64,000 nt of DNA from Hyphomicrobiales bacterium (GTDB taxonomy: Bacteria > Pseudomonadota > Alphaproteobacteria > Rhizobiales > Rhizobiaceae), in assembly GCA_900467185.1 (NCBI GenBank), contig UBPA01000016.1, positions 406-64,405 on the forward strand, in the 5' to 3' direction. Below are positions 11,344-19,750 of this stretch, piece after piece. The position numbers were made by a program, and so were the translations under genes. Under the pieces are notes generated by a model. It was given only the letters and a program-made list of their open reading frames with translations. It ran no database searches and was not told the origin of the DNA. The first letter of the stretch is position 1; the number at the start of each line of letters is the position of its first letter.

Positions 11344-12327
11344 ATGATCACCTATGAGCGCCCGATATCCTACGCCGCCCGCTGGGCGCGGCACGTGGCG
11401 CGGCTCGCCTTCGTCCTGTTCGTCCTGTCGCTTGCGGCCCATCGGTTCGGCTCGCTCTCCAGCACGCTCTTCGTCACGCTCGCGCTCGTCAGTGCCGGGC
11501 TGGCGCTGCTGGCCGTCATCCTCTCCGCCATCGGCTTCGTCCGCCTCTGGCAGGTGGCGGCGGTCGCCGGCATCGCCTCCACCATGGCTTTGCTCTATGC
11601 GTCCCTGCCGCTTGCCGCCGCCGGGCTCGTCCTGTCGCAGCTGGTGGCAAAGCCCGCCATCACCGATGTCTCCACAGATCTGGCAACGCCGCCGCCCTTC
11701 ATTCGCGACCGGCCGCTCGAAACCGGCTGGCTGACGCCGGTCGCCGCCGTCGTCGCCGACCGGCAGGCGCAGGCACGCGCCTATCCCGCCCTGACCGGAC
11801 GCCGCTACGACGGTGCGCTCGACCGCGTGCTGACCGGCGTGCGCACGGTGGCCGACCAGTCGGGCATCGCCATCGTCGCGGAAGAGGGGCTCGAAAATGC
11901 CGAGCCCGACTTCGAGGATCTCGCCTTGCGGCCCGAGCCGCCGGCCGAACCGCCCGGCACCGCCACCGGCAAGACCACGAGCAAGGGTGCAGGCCGGACA
12001 CCGGCGGGAAAAGGCGGCCGCATCACCCCCGCCGCGCGTGATCCGGGGCCGGTTCCCATTCCGCTCTCGCGGCCGAAGCCGGATGCCGCGCCCCTGCCGC
12101 CCGGCCGCAAGGCCGGCGACATCCTGCTGCAGGGCGAAAGCCGCAGCCGCATCGCCGGCTTCCGCTTCGACCTCGTCATCCGCCTGCGCGAGGAATCCGA
12201 AACCACCTTCGTCGATATCCGCGTCGCCTCCCGCCTCGGCCCCCACGACCTCGGCCTCGACGCCGCCGTGGCCGAACGCTTCCTCCACGCGCTCGACGCC
12301 GAGCTTCTGGGCATTGCGGGCGACTGA
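11344..12327 (+). CDS. DUF1499 family membrane protein
   Basis: A 327-residue protein. After a basic N-terminus (MITYERPISYAARWARHVAR) come three hydrophobic helices between residues 20 and 105 (LAFVLFVLSLA; TLFVTLALVSAGLALLAVIL; VAAVAGIASTMALLY). A DUF1499-type domain then has ITDVSTDLATPPPF and YPALTGRRYDGALDRV. Between about residues 195 and 255 is a Pro/Lys/Gly-rich insertion, before a C-terminal FDLVIRLREESETTFVDIRV and ASRLGPHDLGLD segment that completes the domain. Function of the family is unknown. The low-complexity insertion looks like a flexible linker. Confidence 0.72.
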   Translation: MITYERPISYAARWARHVARLAFVLFVLSLAAHRFGSLSSTLFVTLALVSAGLALLAVILSAIGFVRLWQVAAVAGIASTMALLYASLPLAAAGLVLSQLVAKPAITDVSTDLATPPPFIRDRPLETGWLTPVAAVVADRQAQARAYPALTGRRYDGALDRVLTGVRTVADQSGIAIVAEEGLENAEPDFEDLALRPEPPAEPPGTATGKTTSKGAGRTPAGKGGRITPAARDPGPVPIPLSRPKPDAAPLPPGRKAGDILLQGESRSRIAGFRFDLVIRLREESETTFVDIRVASRLGPHDLGLDAAVAERFLHALDAELLGIAGD

Positions 12328-12463
12328 GACACGATCCCGTGCCCTCGTACGCCCGTCATCCGGCCTTCCGCGACCTGACCCTCGTCAGATCAGCAAGCAT
12401 CTGTTCAACTGAAGACGGTGCGCGGCATGGCGCCCCGTCGCCGGGCGAATGACGGGGCGACGG

Positions 12464-13414
12464 TCAAGCCGACCGCCCATCCTCCGCCAGCCGGTAGCAC
12501 CCCGACAATGCGGGCGGCCCGTCCGTGACCACGAGGCCCCGCTCGACCAGATCCTCCAGATGCGCGAGCACCGACAGGGCGGCCGCCCCGTGCAGCCGGG
12601 GATCCGTGGAGGCATAGAGCGCCTGCACGAGCTCGGAAATCGCCCGGTCGCCGCGGCGGATGCGCTCCAGCACGCCGCGCTCGCGCATGCGCCGGTGGGC
12701 GCGCAGGCCGCGCAGGAATTTCGCGGGCTCCGTCACCGGCCCACCATGGCCCGGCAGATAGAGCCGGTCGTCACGCGCCAGCATTTTATCGAGCGAGGCC
12801 ATGTAGTCGCGCATCGCGCCATCCGGCGGCGCGACGATGCTGGTCGCCCAGGCCATGACGTGGTCGGCGGAAAAGACGATGCCGGTGCCCTCGAGCGCGA
12901 AGGAGAGGTGGTTCGCCGTATGCCCCGGCGTGGCCAGCGCCGTCAGCGCCCAGCCGTCGCCGGTCACCGCCGCGCCGTCGGCCAGCGCCAGATCGGGCGT
13001 GAAGTCCATGTCGGAACTTTCCGAAAACGGATTGACCTCGCCGTCATGCAGCGGCCGGGACGGGCGGTGCGGCCCTTCCGCCGCGATCACCCCGCCCACC
13101 CGGGCCTGCAGAACCCGGGCGAGCGGCGCATGGTCGCGATGCGTATGGCTGACGAGGATATGGCTGACCGGCCGCCCGTCGATGGCCCGCAGCAGCGCGT
13201 CCAGATGATCGCCGTCCAGCGGGCCGGGATCGATCACCGCGAGCGTGCGCTCGCCGACGAGATAGCTGTTCGTGCCGTGAAAGGTGAACGGCCCCGGGTT
13301 GTTCACCGTGATCCGCCGCACGCCGGCGGCAACATCGATGGGCTGCCCGTGCGCAGGCTCGAAGGCGCGCTCGAACTGCGGCTCCTCCTCGCTCTCCAGG
13401 GGGGCGCCGCTCAC
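12464..13414 (-). CDS. Metallo-beta-lactamase-fold hydrolase
   Basis: Starts at GTG 13414, which overlaps the stop of the upstream gene as GTGA, giving 316 residues; a longer open frame upstream is in the wrong register for the neighbour. The zinc site is canonical: SHTHRDHAPL, then ATPGHTANHLSF, SADHVMAW, and YLPGHGGPV. The C-terminus has a winged-helix-like LACTB2 extension (RGLRAHRRMRERGVLERI ... LVERGLVVTDG). This architecture is typical of LACTB2/RNase-Z-like hydrolases of the glyoxalase II superfamily. Substrate is unknown. Coupling to the 110-residue gene suggests the two act together. Confidence 0.88.
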   Translation of the reverse strand: MSGAPLESEEEPQFERAFEPAHGQPIDVAAGVRRITVNNPGPFTFHGTNSYLVGERTLAVIDPGPLDGDHLDALLRAIDGRPVSHILVSHTHRDHAPLARVLQARVGGVIAAEGPHRPSRPLHDGEVNPFSESSDMDFTPDLALADGAAVTGDGWALTALATPGHTANHLSFALEGTGIVFSADHVMAWATSIVAPPDGAMRDYMASLDKMLARDDRLYLPGHGGPVTEPAKFLRGLRAHRRMRERGVLERIRRGDRAISELVQALYASTDPRLHGAAALSVLAHLEDLVERGLVVTDGPPALSGCYRLAEDGRSA

Positions 13415-13743
13415 GTCCGTTCGATCTCGATGAAGCGCATGGGGGCGGTACCGGCCTGGGCGACAATGTGCCCCACCCCGGCATTGCGCCGAAAGACCGC
13501 GCTCTCGGCGACCTCCACCGCCCGCGCGCTGTGCACATCCGCGATCCGCAGACGCCAATCCGTCGTCGGCACGCCGAGAGAGCCAAGCCCGTGCACCGGA
13601 TGCCCCGTTTCGGCCCCCATCTCGGCTACCCTCTTGGCCGAAGTCTCGACCCGGCACGCGAAATCCCGCGGCGTCACGCGCCTGAAAGCACCGTCGCCGA
13701 TCGCCATCGGCCGCGCCGGCCTCCAAGCCCGATATCCCGCCAT
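13411..13743 (-). CDS. Small conserved protein coupled to the MBL-fold hydrolase, 110 aa
   Basis: ATG 13743 follows a strong AAGGAG site and yields MAGYRAWRPARPMAIGDGAF, 110 residues. The body contains RVETSAKRVAEMGAETGHPV and a beta-rich C-terminus (GHIVAQAGTAPMRFIEIERT). No signal peptide, metal motif or DNA-binding motif is seen and I do not recognise the family. The four-base GTGA overlap with the downstream hydrolase indicates a two-gene operon. Confidence 0.65.
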   Translation of the reverse strand: MAGYRAWRPARPMAIGDGAFRRVTPRDFACRVETSAKRVAEMGAETGHPVHGLGSLGVPTTDWRLRIADVHSARAVEVAESAVFRRNAGVGHIVAQAGTAPMRFIEIERT

Positions 13744-14040
13744 CCGTCTCTCCTTCAGACGACACCCGCAAGGCACGCGCGCGTCACCTGCGACCCTAGC
13801 CCAAAAATCCCCGAACCGAAATCGCCACCCCCACAAAGAGAGCGCCCCGGACAACCAGAGCGCCCGGACGACCAGAGCGCCGACAAACAGAGACCCCGGT
13901 CAAAGCACGCGCGACCAAGGCAAGCCCGCCAAAACCCGCCTTTCGGACAAACTGACCACCAAGCAAACTTACCCGTTGTCCCCGCCCTCGCGCTTTGCTA
14001 TCAGCCCAACACCCGGACATCACCGCACCCGGGCCGGCAA

Positions 14041-14115
14041 TGGGGCGTCGCCAAGCGGTAAGGCACCGGTTTTTGGTACCGGCATTCCCAGGTTCGAATC
14101 CTGGCGCCCCAGCCA
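14041..14115 (+). tRNA. tRNA-Gln (anticodon TTG)
   Basis: A complete 75-nt cloverleaf. The acceptor stem TGGGGCG pairs with CGCCCCA, followed by G-CCA at 14112-14115. The anticodon stem is CCGGT/ACCGG and the 7-nt loop TTTTGGT places TTG at positions 34-36. The T arm has GGTTCGAATCC. A tyrosine recombinase gene begins 163 bp downstream in the same orientation, and a degenerate copy of the tRNA 3' end is found 25.6 kb away, so this tRNA is the likely integration site of a genomic island. Confidence 0.97.
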
Positions 14116-14117
14116 GC
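14096..14117 (+). other. Probable attL core in the tRNA-Gln 3' end
   Basis: The last 22 bases around the T arm and acceptor end of tRNA-Gln recur, with two mismatches and a one-base gap, at 39705-39725. Both copies begin GAATCCT and end CCCCAGCCAGC. The element keeps the tRNA intact on this side, as islands using tRNA 3' ends do. Confidence 0.6.
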
Positions 14118-14187
14118 AACTCCTTTTCAAGCCAGGAATCCATGTTTTCCGGCGCTTTCGCTTAGCTGGGAATCCAGATTCGGGCAC

Positions 14188-14235
14188 TGTCGTACAGGAT
14201 TGTCTTACAAGACTGTCGTACACAGCTGTCTTACA
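14188..14235 (+). repeat. Four 13-bp-spaced direct repeats, probable integrase arm sites
   Basis: TGTCGTACA or TGTCTTACA occurs at 14188, 14201, 14214 and 14227, exactly 13 bp apart, between the tRNA and the integrase gene. Two further copies (TGTCTTACA, TGTCTGACA), again 13 bp apart, lie at 39615 and 39628. Short repeats at both ends of an element are expected for arm-type binding sites of a tyrosine recombinase. They may also let the integrase regulate its own promoter. Confidence 0.7.
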
Positions 14236-14278
14236 GGAAGGCCACCAAATCCTGCTCACCCTTCACGAAGGGTTTAGC

Positions 14279-16294
14279 ATGGCAGCAATTCAGCACGTCT
14301 TCAAACGCGGTTCCGTCTACTGGTGGCGCCGCCGTTTACCAACTGGAACAAGCCCCTGTGCTTCTATGCGGACAGAACTGAGCCTGCACACCAAGGAGCT
14401 GAAACTGGCAAGGACGATCGCGGCCGAGGTAACGCTCGTCAGTCATCGCCTCGTGCCGGGCCTGAAGACCGAGATGATTTCTTCCGAGGACGCCAAGAAA
14501 ATCCTTGTCCAGGTTGCGATGGAGCACAGCGCGCATCTCGATTCGATCATGGCCTACAAGAACAGAGCCGAACGTGATCCGGAAGCGGGCCGGCGGGGTG
14601 AAATCTGTACCGGTTGGGCAATGAGGCTTTATGCCGCCCAAGGTGACAAAGCTGACCTCGGCCCGACGGAGGAACGCGAATTGCGTGCCACCGGTCTCGA
14701 TGAAGAGATGCTTCAGCGTGTCAGGACGACACTGAATTTCTACAAGAGCACTGGGTTTGGCCGTCCAGGCAAGGAAAAGCTTGAGGGCATCCTGGCGCAG
14801 TACGACATCTCGCCTGTGGACATCCATCTCCGCCAAGCTAAGGCGCTCTACATGCGTGGCAAGTCGGCGGCCTTGCTCAATACCGAACGTCGCTGGTCGG
14901 GGGTGCGAACGGACGATCTTGCCCTGCTGCAATCAGCCTATGCAAATGGGGGGATGTTCGACGCAGTGGCGCCGGCAGGTGCCATCATGCCCAACCAAGG
15001 TCCCCACCTACCCTTGGACACAGCGGTTCCGGTTCCACCGTTGCCGCGTCCTACCGTCGTAGAATTGCCTGCGGTTGACCCTGAGCTTGATGAAGAAGAT
15101 GAAGTTGACGATGTAGAGCCGGACAGAGATCAGCCTGGCCTCGTCGCTCTCGTTACACGGGCCTCCGAGGAGCGGGTGGCGTCAACGGAGTGGGACATCA
15201 AGACAGGCCGGCAGCACATCAAACTCGCCATGCTGTTCATCCGGTTCGTCGGTCACGACAAACCCGCTAAGATGCGGCAGGCCCATATTGCGAACTTCAA
15301 GAGCATCTTCTTCAAGATGCCCAAGAACTACGGCAAGTCACCCAAAGACTTTGTCATCAGCATCGCTGACATTTTGAAACGGGCAGAGGGTCTTCCGGCC
15401 GCAGAAAGGGGATTTTCGACCAGCACTATCAATCGGCACATGACCCAGATGGGCAACATCGTCAGCATCTGCAAACATGCCGGTTACCCCTTCGGAAATT
15501 ATGAGGGCGTGAGCGGACTTCGCTCGAAAAAGAGGGGCGACGTACGCGACGAACGGGGCAAGTTTTCAACGAGAGAACTCCAGACGATTTTTCAGCTGCC
15601 CCTCTGGAACGGTTCCGCCGGAGAAGACGATCGTTACAGCATCGGGCAGGACGTCATTCACGATGCTGCGTATTGGGTGCCTATCATTGCGGCCTACGAG
15701 GGCGCGAGGCGCGAGGAAATATGCGGCTTGCTCCTGAACGACATTGAGATCGACGCCATCGGTGATTTCGGGATTCCGTGTCTGCGCATCGAAACAAGCA
15801 CGGTTCGACGTGTGAAGAACCCTCAGTCGAAGAGACGTATTCCCCTTCACCCGGAATTGCTGCGGCTTGGTTTCGCTGACTATGTCGAGGAGCTACGTCG
15901 ACTTGGGCAAACTCTGTTGTTTCCTGAACTGCGCGCGGCCTCGCAGGACACACCCATGGGCGACGTGTTCGACGACAGCTGGCAGGCAATGCGCGCGGCA
16001 GCGCTTCCGAATGCCAAGGAGGAGCGAAAGGTCTTTCATTCCCTTCGTCACTGGTGCAACAACGAGATGAAGCAGTCCGGAGTGGCAGCCGAGGTCCGCA
16101 AGGACATATTGGGGTACACGAACGGCGATGTGAACGAGGGACGCTATGCGGAGATGGCGCGCTTGCGCCTCATGGCGGATGCCCTCAGCCACCTTCCTCA
16201 CCCCACGTCACATCTGACGCCGCATCCTGTTCGCGTGCTGGAAAGCGTAGCGGGTCACGAGGCGAGGCAGGCCAGGAAAAGCCGTCAGGCGTAA
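14279..16294 (+). CDS. Tyrosine-recombinase integrase of a genomic island
   Basis: Starts at ATG 14279 (MAAIQHVFKRGSVYWWRRRL) after AAGGG, giving 671 residues. The open frame extends far upstream through the tRNA and the opposite-strand hydrolase, but that part is not coding. The N-terminus resembles the DUF6538-type arm-binding domain found in long island integrases. A Pro/acidic linker (about residues 245-285) precedes the core-binding and catalytic domains. The catalytic set is visible: Arg in YEGARREEICGL, FHSLRHWCNNEM (HxxR), and the nucleophile Tyr in NEGRYAEM. Location beside tRNA-Gln indicates site-specific integration there. Confidence 0.93.
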   Translation: MAAIQHVFKRGSVYWWRRRLPTGTSPCASMRTELSLHTKELKLARTIAAEVTLVSHRLVPGLKTEMISSEDAKKILVQVAMEHSAHLDSIMAYKNRAERDPEAGRRGEICTGWAMRLYAAQGDKADLGPTEERELRATGLDEEMLQRVRTTLNFYKSTGFGRPGKEKLEGILAQYDISPVDIHLRQAKALYMRGKSAALLNTERRWSGVRTDDLALLQSAYANGGMFDAVAPAGAIMPNQGPHLPLDTAVPVPPLPRPTVVELPAVDPELDEEDEVDDVEPDRDQPGLVALVTRASEERVASTEWDIKTGRQHIKLAMLFIRFVGHDKPAKMRQAHIANFKSIFFKMPKNYGKSPKDFVISIADILKRAEGLPAAERGFSTSTINRHMTQMGNIVSICKHAGYPFGNYEGVSGLRSKKRGDVRDERGKFSTRELQTIFQLPLWNGSAGEDDRYSIGQDVIHDAAYWVPIIAAYEGARREEICGLLLNDIEIDAIGDFGIPCLRIETSTVRRVKNPQSKRRIPLHPELLRLGFADYVEELRRLGQTLLFPELRAASQDTPMGDVFDDSWQAMRAAALPNAKEERKVFHSLRHWCNNEMKQSGVAAEVRKDILGYTNGDVNEGRYAEMARLRLMADALSHLPHPTSHLTPHPVRVLESVAGHEARQARKSRQA

Positions 16295-16390
16295 TTGACC
16301 GCGTTTCGCATAGCTTACCGATCGGGATGAAATTGAGAATCGTTCATTATTCTTCCTCATCGGTAAGTTTCATCTGGATTGGCGGCTATC

Positions 16391-16406
16391 CTTACTGTAC
16401 GGTAAG
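16391..16406. promoter_or_regulatory. Probable HipB operator palindrome
   Basis: The 16-bp near-perfect palindrome CTTACTGTACGGTAAG ends 20 bp before the HipB-like start. Half-sites of the same type occur upstream: CTTACCG at 16314-16320 and CGGTAAG at 16361-16367. Spaced palindromic operators bound by HipB are the known mode of autoregulation of hipBA operons. Assignment is by position and symmetry. Confidence 0.6.
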
Positions 16407-16426
16407 TTCGATCAGAGGAGCGCATG

Positions 16427-16693
16427 ATGATCCGTTCGGCAGCAGACTTCGGCGCGTTGGTTCGCGAACACCGCAAGAAGCAGGGCTGGACTCAGACCCA
16501 GCTTGCGGAGCGCTGCGGCACGGGCGAACGCTTCATCGTCGATCTGGAGAACGGCAAGCCCAGCTGTCAGCTTGAAAAAGCGCTGATCGCCGCCCGGACT
16601 GTCGGTATCGATCTTGGTGACCTGAAAGCTGCTGCCCAGATTGCACCTGCGGCAGCCGACGACGATCTCGACTATCTGCCCCGCTTCTCCTGA
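16427..16693 (+). CDS. hipB: HipB-like antitoxin / Xre-family repressor
   Basis: An 88-residue helix-turn-helix protein. Two adjacent ATG codons exist; 16427 is preferred since GAGGAG lies 6 nt before it, against 3 nt for 16424. The Xre-type HTH is clear: FGALVREHRKKQGWTQTQLA, then ERCGTGERFIVDLENGKPS. The C-terminal tail DDDLDYLPRFS would contact the toxin. The gene is 12 bp upstream of the HipA-like kinase and downstream of a palindromic operator, so it should repress the operon and neutralise HipA. Confidence 0.88.
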   Translation: MIRSAADFGALVREHRKKQGWTQTQLAERCGTGERFIVDLENGKPSCQLEKALIAARTVGIDLGDLKAAAQIAPAAADDDLDYLPRFS

Positions 16694-16705
16694 TCGGGTG
16701 CCGTT

Positions 16706-17941
16706 ATGACCACGATCTTCTATGAAAGCATCGCCGTCGCCAATCTCATCGACCGCGATGGGATTTCTCTTCGCTATGAGCCGGGTTGGGAGCAACGCGC
16801 GTCGGCCTTTCCGGTCTCGCTGACCATGCCGCTGCGCTCAGCCATCTACGGGCCTGATCTCATCATGCCTTGGCTTGCCAATCTTCTTCCTGAGAAGCAC
16901 CTGTCCGAGATCGGGCAGCAGCTGAAAATTTCCCCGCAGGACATTGTCGGTCTGCTTCTTCGCCTCGGGCGGGACACTGCCGGAGCTTTTTCCATCGGTG
17001 AGCCGCGCCGAGACGGAAATCATTTCCGCGTCGTGCCCGACGAAGCGGCGCTCGAGCGCATTCTGAACGCGCTGCCGGAACGCCCGTTTCTGGTTGGCGA
17101 GAAAGGCGTGTCGATGTCGCTGGCGGGCGTGCAAGACAAGCTGCCTGTCTTTGTCGGTGAGGACGGCAATATCGCCATTCCCGTCGACGGCACCCCATCT
17201 ACCCATATTCTGAAGCCCGACATCAAGAGGCTGGCGGGGAGCGTCCAGAACGAAGCGTTCTGCATGACGCTCGCCAGGCTCTGCGGCCTGGACGCGGCGG
17301 AGGCGACGACCGGTCGGGCAGGAAAACGGGACTACCTCCTCGTCAAGCGCTACGACCGAATTGCAGATGGCCAGGGGACGATCCGCCGTATCCATCAGGA
17401 GGATTTCTGCCAGTTGCTCGGCCTGTTTCCGTCCGAGAAATATGAGCGCACCGGACTTGGCCAGCGGGGTGGCGCAACCCTCGCCCAGATGTTCGACGCA
17501 TTGGCGAGAACCGTCTCCCCCGCCGAACGACTGAAGCTGCTCGACGCCGTCATCTTCAACATCCTGATCTGCAACGCCGACTCCCATTCCAAGAACTACT
17601 CGGTTCTCGTCGGTGCCGCCGGGACGGCGAAACTCGCACCGCTCTACGATCTGATGTGTGCCGCGGTCTACAAGCAGGTCGACCAGTCACTTCCACAGCT
17701 GATCGGCACCAAGCGAAGCGCCAGCGAGCTTCATGAGGATGATTGGCGGCAGCTCGCCACGAGCATCGGCCTGAGCCCTGCCGTCGTCGTACGGCGTGTC
17801 CGAGCGCTCTGCGCGACCGTCGTTTCCAATCTGGATCTTGCATCGGAAGCGTCCTCCTTGCTCAAACGCGACGTCGGCGCAAACCTCAGTTTCCATATCC
17901 GTAAGAGATGCCAGCGGATCGAACGGCAGTTGGGCAGGTAG
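16706..17941 (+). CDS. hipA: HipA-like serine/threonine kinase toxin
   Basis: A 411-residue protein with the two-part HipA architecture. The N-terminal subdomain has AFPVSLTMPLRS and MPWLANLLPEK. The kinase part has SLAGVQDKLPVFV (nucleotide-binding loop region), THILKPD, the catalytic loop FNILICNADSHSKNYSVL (Asp about 291, Asn about 296) and the metal-binding LAPLYDLM. HipA kinases phosphorylate a translation factor or aminoacyl-tRNA synthetase and cause growth arrest. All key residues appear intact. Being next to the integrase, the pair could stabilise the island. Confidence 0.92.
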   Translation: MTTIFYESIAVANLIDRDGISLRYEPGWEQRASAFPVSLTMPLRSAIYGPDLIMPWLANLLPEKHLSEIGQQLKISPQDIVGLLLRLGRDTAGAFSIGEPRRDGNHFRVVPDEAALERILNALPERPFLVGEKGVSMSLAGVQDKLPVFVGEDGNIAIPVDGTPSTHILKPDIKRLAGSVQNEAFCMTLARLCGLDAAEATTGRAGKRDYLLVKRYDRIADGQGTIRRIHQEDFCQLLGLFPSEKYERTGLGQRGGATLAQMFDALARTVSPAERLKLLDAVIFNILICNADSHSKNYSVLVGAAGTAKLAPLYDLMCAAVYKQVDQSLPQLIGTKRSASELHEDDWRQLATSIGLSPAVVVRRVRALCATVVSNLDLASEASSLLKRDVGANLSFHIRKRCQRIERQLGR

Positions 17942-18474
17942 GTGGTGGGTGCCCGCGGTAAGGTCGCGTAACGGGCTGGAACGTCTACATCGGGATCGAC
18001 CGGTTTACCCTTGTCTTATCTGCTCCAGTGTCCGTCCTCTGGTCTCCGGCCTTCGGGAGGGAGATTCACGGACGAGCGGTCAACCGGCGACGTCTCCAGC
18101 CCATTGGAAACACGCCTCCGCTCAGCACGCTCCAGACGGGCTCCATGGAACCCGATCGCGGATCGAAGCGGTCAGACGAAGCTCAAGAATCTCCCGTAGG
18201 AAATGAATAGTGCTCATTATTTCCGCTTTGCATTTCCATCAGCGCCGAGTTCGCTCGTAGCGACTGTCAACATGAGATGATGAGATTTTATTGGCGTTTC
18301 AAAGGGCTGAGAAGCGGTGGCGTCCCTGAAGCGAGGAAAGCTGACGCCCAACGACGCCTCTCTTCGGGTCGCGATCGTTCTGAACAGGTTGCGGTCGTAA
18401 CGGCCTATCAACAATGATTGGATTGCTGCCGTAAAGCTGTCATGCTGGTGATATCTAAAGATACGGGAATCTCC
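17942..18474. other. 533-bp intergenic region between hipA and the LacI regulator
   Basis: No gene is supported here. A weak inverted repeat, AATGA at 18202 and TCATT at 18214, flanked by GGAA and TTCC, may be an operator or hairpin. The last 60 bp should hold the promoter of the LacI-type regulator. Short open frames in this stretch lack ribosome sites and recognisable composition. Confidence 0.45.
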
Positions 18475-19503
18475 ATGAAACGTCCTACCATCGCCGATGT
18501 CGCACAGGCGGCGGGTTTGAGTGTCGCCACCGTCGATCGGGTTTTGAACGGTCGTCTTCCTGTTCGCGAGGAGACCGCACGTAAGGTCTACGAAGCGGCA
18601 GAGAAGCTGGGCTTTCACGGCGCTAAAATTATCCGCCAGCGCATGATGGCCGATCTGCCGTCTTATCGGTTCGGCATTATTCTGCGGAAGGAGCGACAGC
18701 CATTCTATCAGGCTTTCGCCGAACAGTTGAATGCGGCGGCGGCGGCCGTGAAGGATCGCCATGTCAGCCTGACGATCACCTATGCTGTTTCGGGCGAGCC
18801 GAGCGAACTGTCGGAACTGATACACGGCATGGCCGGCAAGGTTTCGGCGATCGCTGTGACGGGGCCGGATCACTATGACGTGACGGCTGCAGTCTCGACG
18901 CTGAAGGCCAAGGGCATCCCCACGTTTGCCCTCTTGACTGATCTGGCTCAAGGCGTGCGCGAGGCCTATCTCGGGACCAATAATATGAAGGTCGGCCGAA
19001 GTGCGGCTTGGATGATATCCAAACTCTCGCCCGCACCGGGAAAGGTGGTCCTGTTTCTCGGCGGTCACCGGTTTCACGGACATTCGCTCCGTGAAATGGG
19101 TTTTCGCGCTTACATGCGCGAGTTCGCACCGCAATTTCAGGTTCTCGATTCCCATATCAATCTTGAAACCCGGCGGCTGACCTATGAACTCCTCATGGAT
19201 ACGTTGTCGCACCATCCCGATCTCGTCGGCCTCTACTGCATGGGCGGTGGCATGGAGGGGGCTATCCAGGCGCTGAAGGAGAGTGGCCGCTCGGAGGAGA
19301 TCGCCTGCCTCGTTAACGAACTGACCCCGGAGTCCCGCCAGGCGCTGCTCGAGCGCCGGATCTCGGGTGTTTTTCAGACGCCTCTTGTCGAACTTTGTAC
19401 CGACCTGATTGCAACGATGGTGCATACGATCGAGCACGGCATGGCCGAAAGCCCCGGACAGCGCTTCTTTCCGGCGCTTCTCTGGGTTCCTGAAAGTCTA
19501 TGA
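18475..19503 (+). CDS. LacI-family transcriptional regulator
   Basis: ATG 18475 gives MKRPTIADVAQAAGLSVATVDRVLNG, the classic LacI HTH at the extreme N-terminus; the in-frame ATG at 18442 would add an unlike extension. Total 342 residues. The hinge helix is followed by a periplasmic-binding-protein-like ligand domain (FGIILRKERQPFYQAFAEQL; VSAIAVTGPDHYDVT; VVLFLGGHRFHGHSLREMGF; LVGLYCMGGGMEGAIQALKE). The DRVLNG variant of the recognition helix is shared with the second LacI-type regulator at 38.4 kb. It precedes the transporter operon on the same strand and probably controls it in response to an inositol or inositol-derived ligand. Confidence 0.92.
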   Translation: MKRPTIADVAQAAGLSVATVDRVLNGRLPVREETARKVYEAAEKLGFHGAKIIRQRMMADLPSYRFGIILRKERQPFYQAFAEQLNAAAAAVKDRHVSLTITYAVSGEPSELSELIHGMAGKVSAIAVTGPDHYDVTAAVSTLKAKGIPTFALLTDLAQGVREAYLGTNNMKVGRSAAWMISKLSPAPGKVVLFLGGHRFHGHSLREMGFRAYMREFAPQFQVLDSHINLETRRLTYELLMDTLSHHPDLVGLYCMGGGMEGAIQALKESGRSEEIACLVNELTPESRQALLERRISGVFQTPLVELCTDLIATMVHTIEHGMAESPGQRFFPALLWVPESL

Positions 19504-19508
19504 TCGAA

Positions 19509-19547
19509 TGATAGAAAAATGTCAGGCTGAACAAAACGTTTCTATCA
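19509..19547. promoter_or_regulatory. 9-bp inverted repeat, possible operator or hairpin
   Basis: TGATAGAAA at 19509-19517 and its exact complement TTTCTATCA at 19539-19547 lie immediately after the LacI stop and about 200 bp before the transporter operon. The AT-rich arms and lack of a T-run argue against an intrinsic terminator. An operator for the LacI-type protein or another regulator is plausible. No second copy was found by eye near 38.3 kb. Confidence 0.4.
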
Positions 19548-19750
19548 GAAATGACGGCTAGACCCTCTCATGACGTGTTGACCCGCCGGGCCGACTGCGG
19601 AATTGTCCCCCTGCGGTGACGAGGTAGGAGCTCACCGCTTACGCAACAAGATCCTTGTTTCCCGCTGCTGGTTCGCCAGCGGCATCGGACACGCATGCCC
19701 ATAAACAGCCGCGCAACGGCGGCAACATGAATAAAGTGGAGGAGAACCCG

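Noticed and set aside
12449-14278. A long plus-strand open frame continuous with the integrase gene
   Set aside because: It crosses the tRNA and the opposite-strand metallo-hydrolase and its partner, and its translation is Arg/Pro/His-rich filler. The integrase start at 14279 has a ribosome site and a typical N-terminus.
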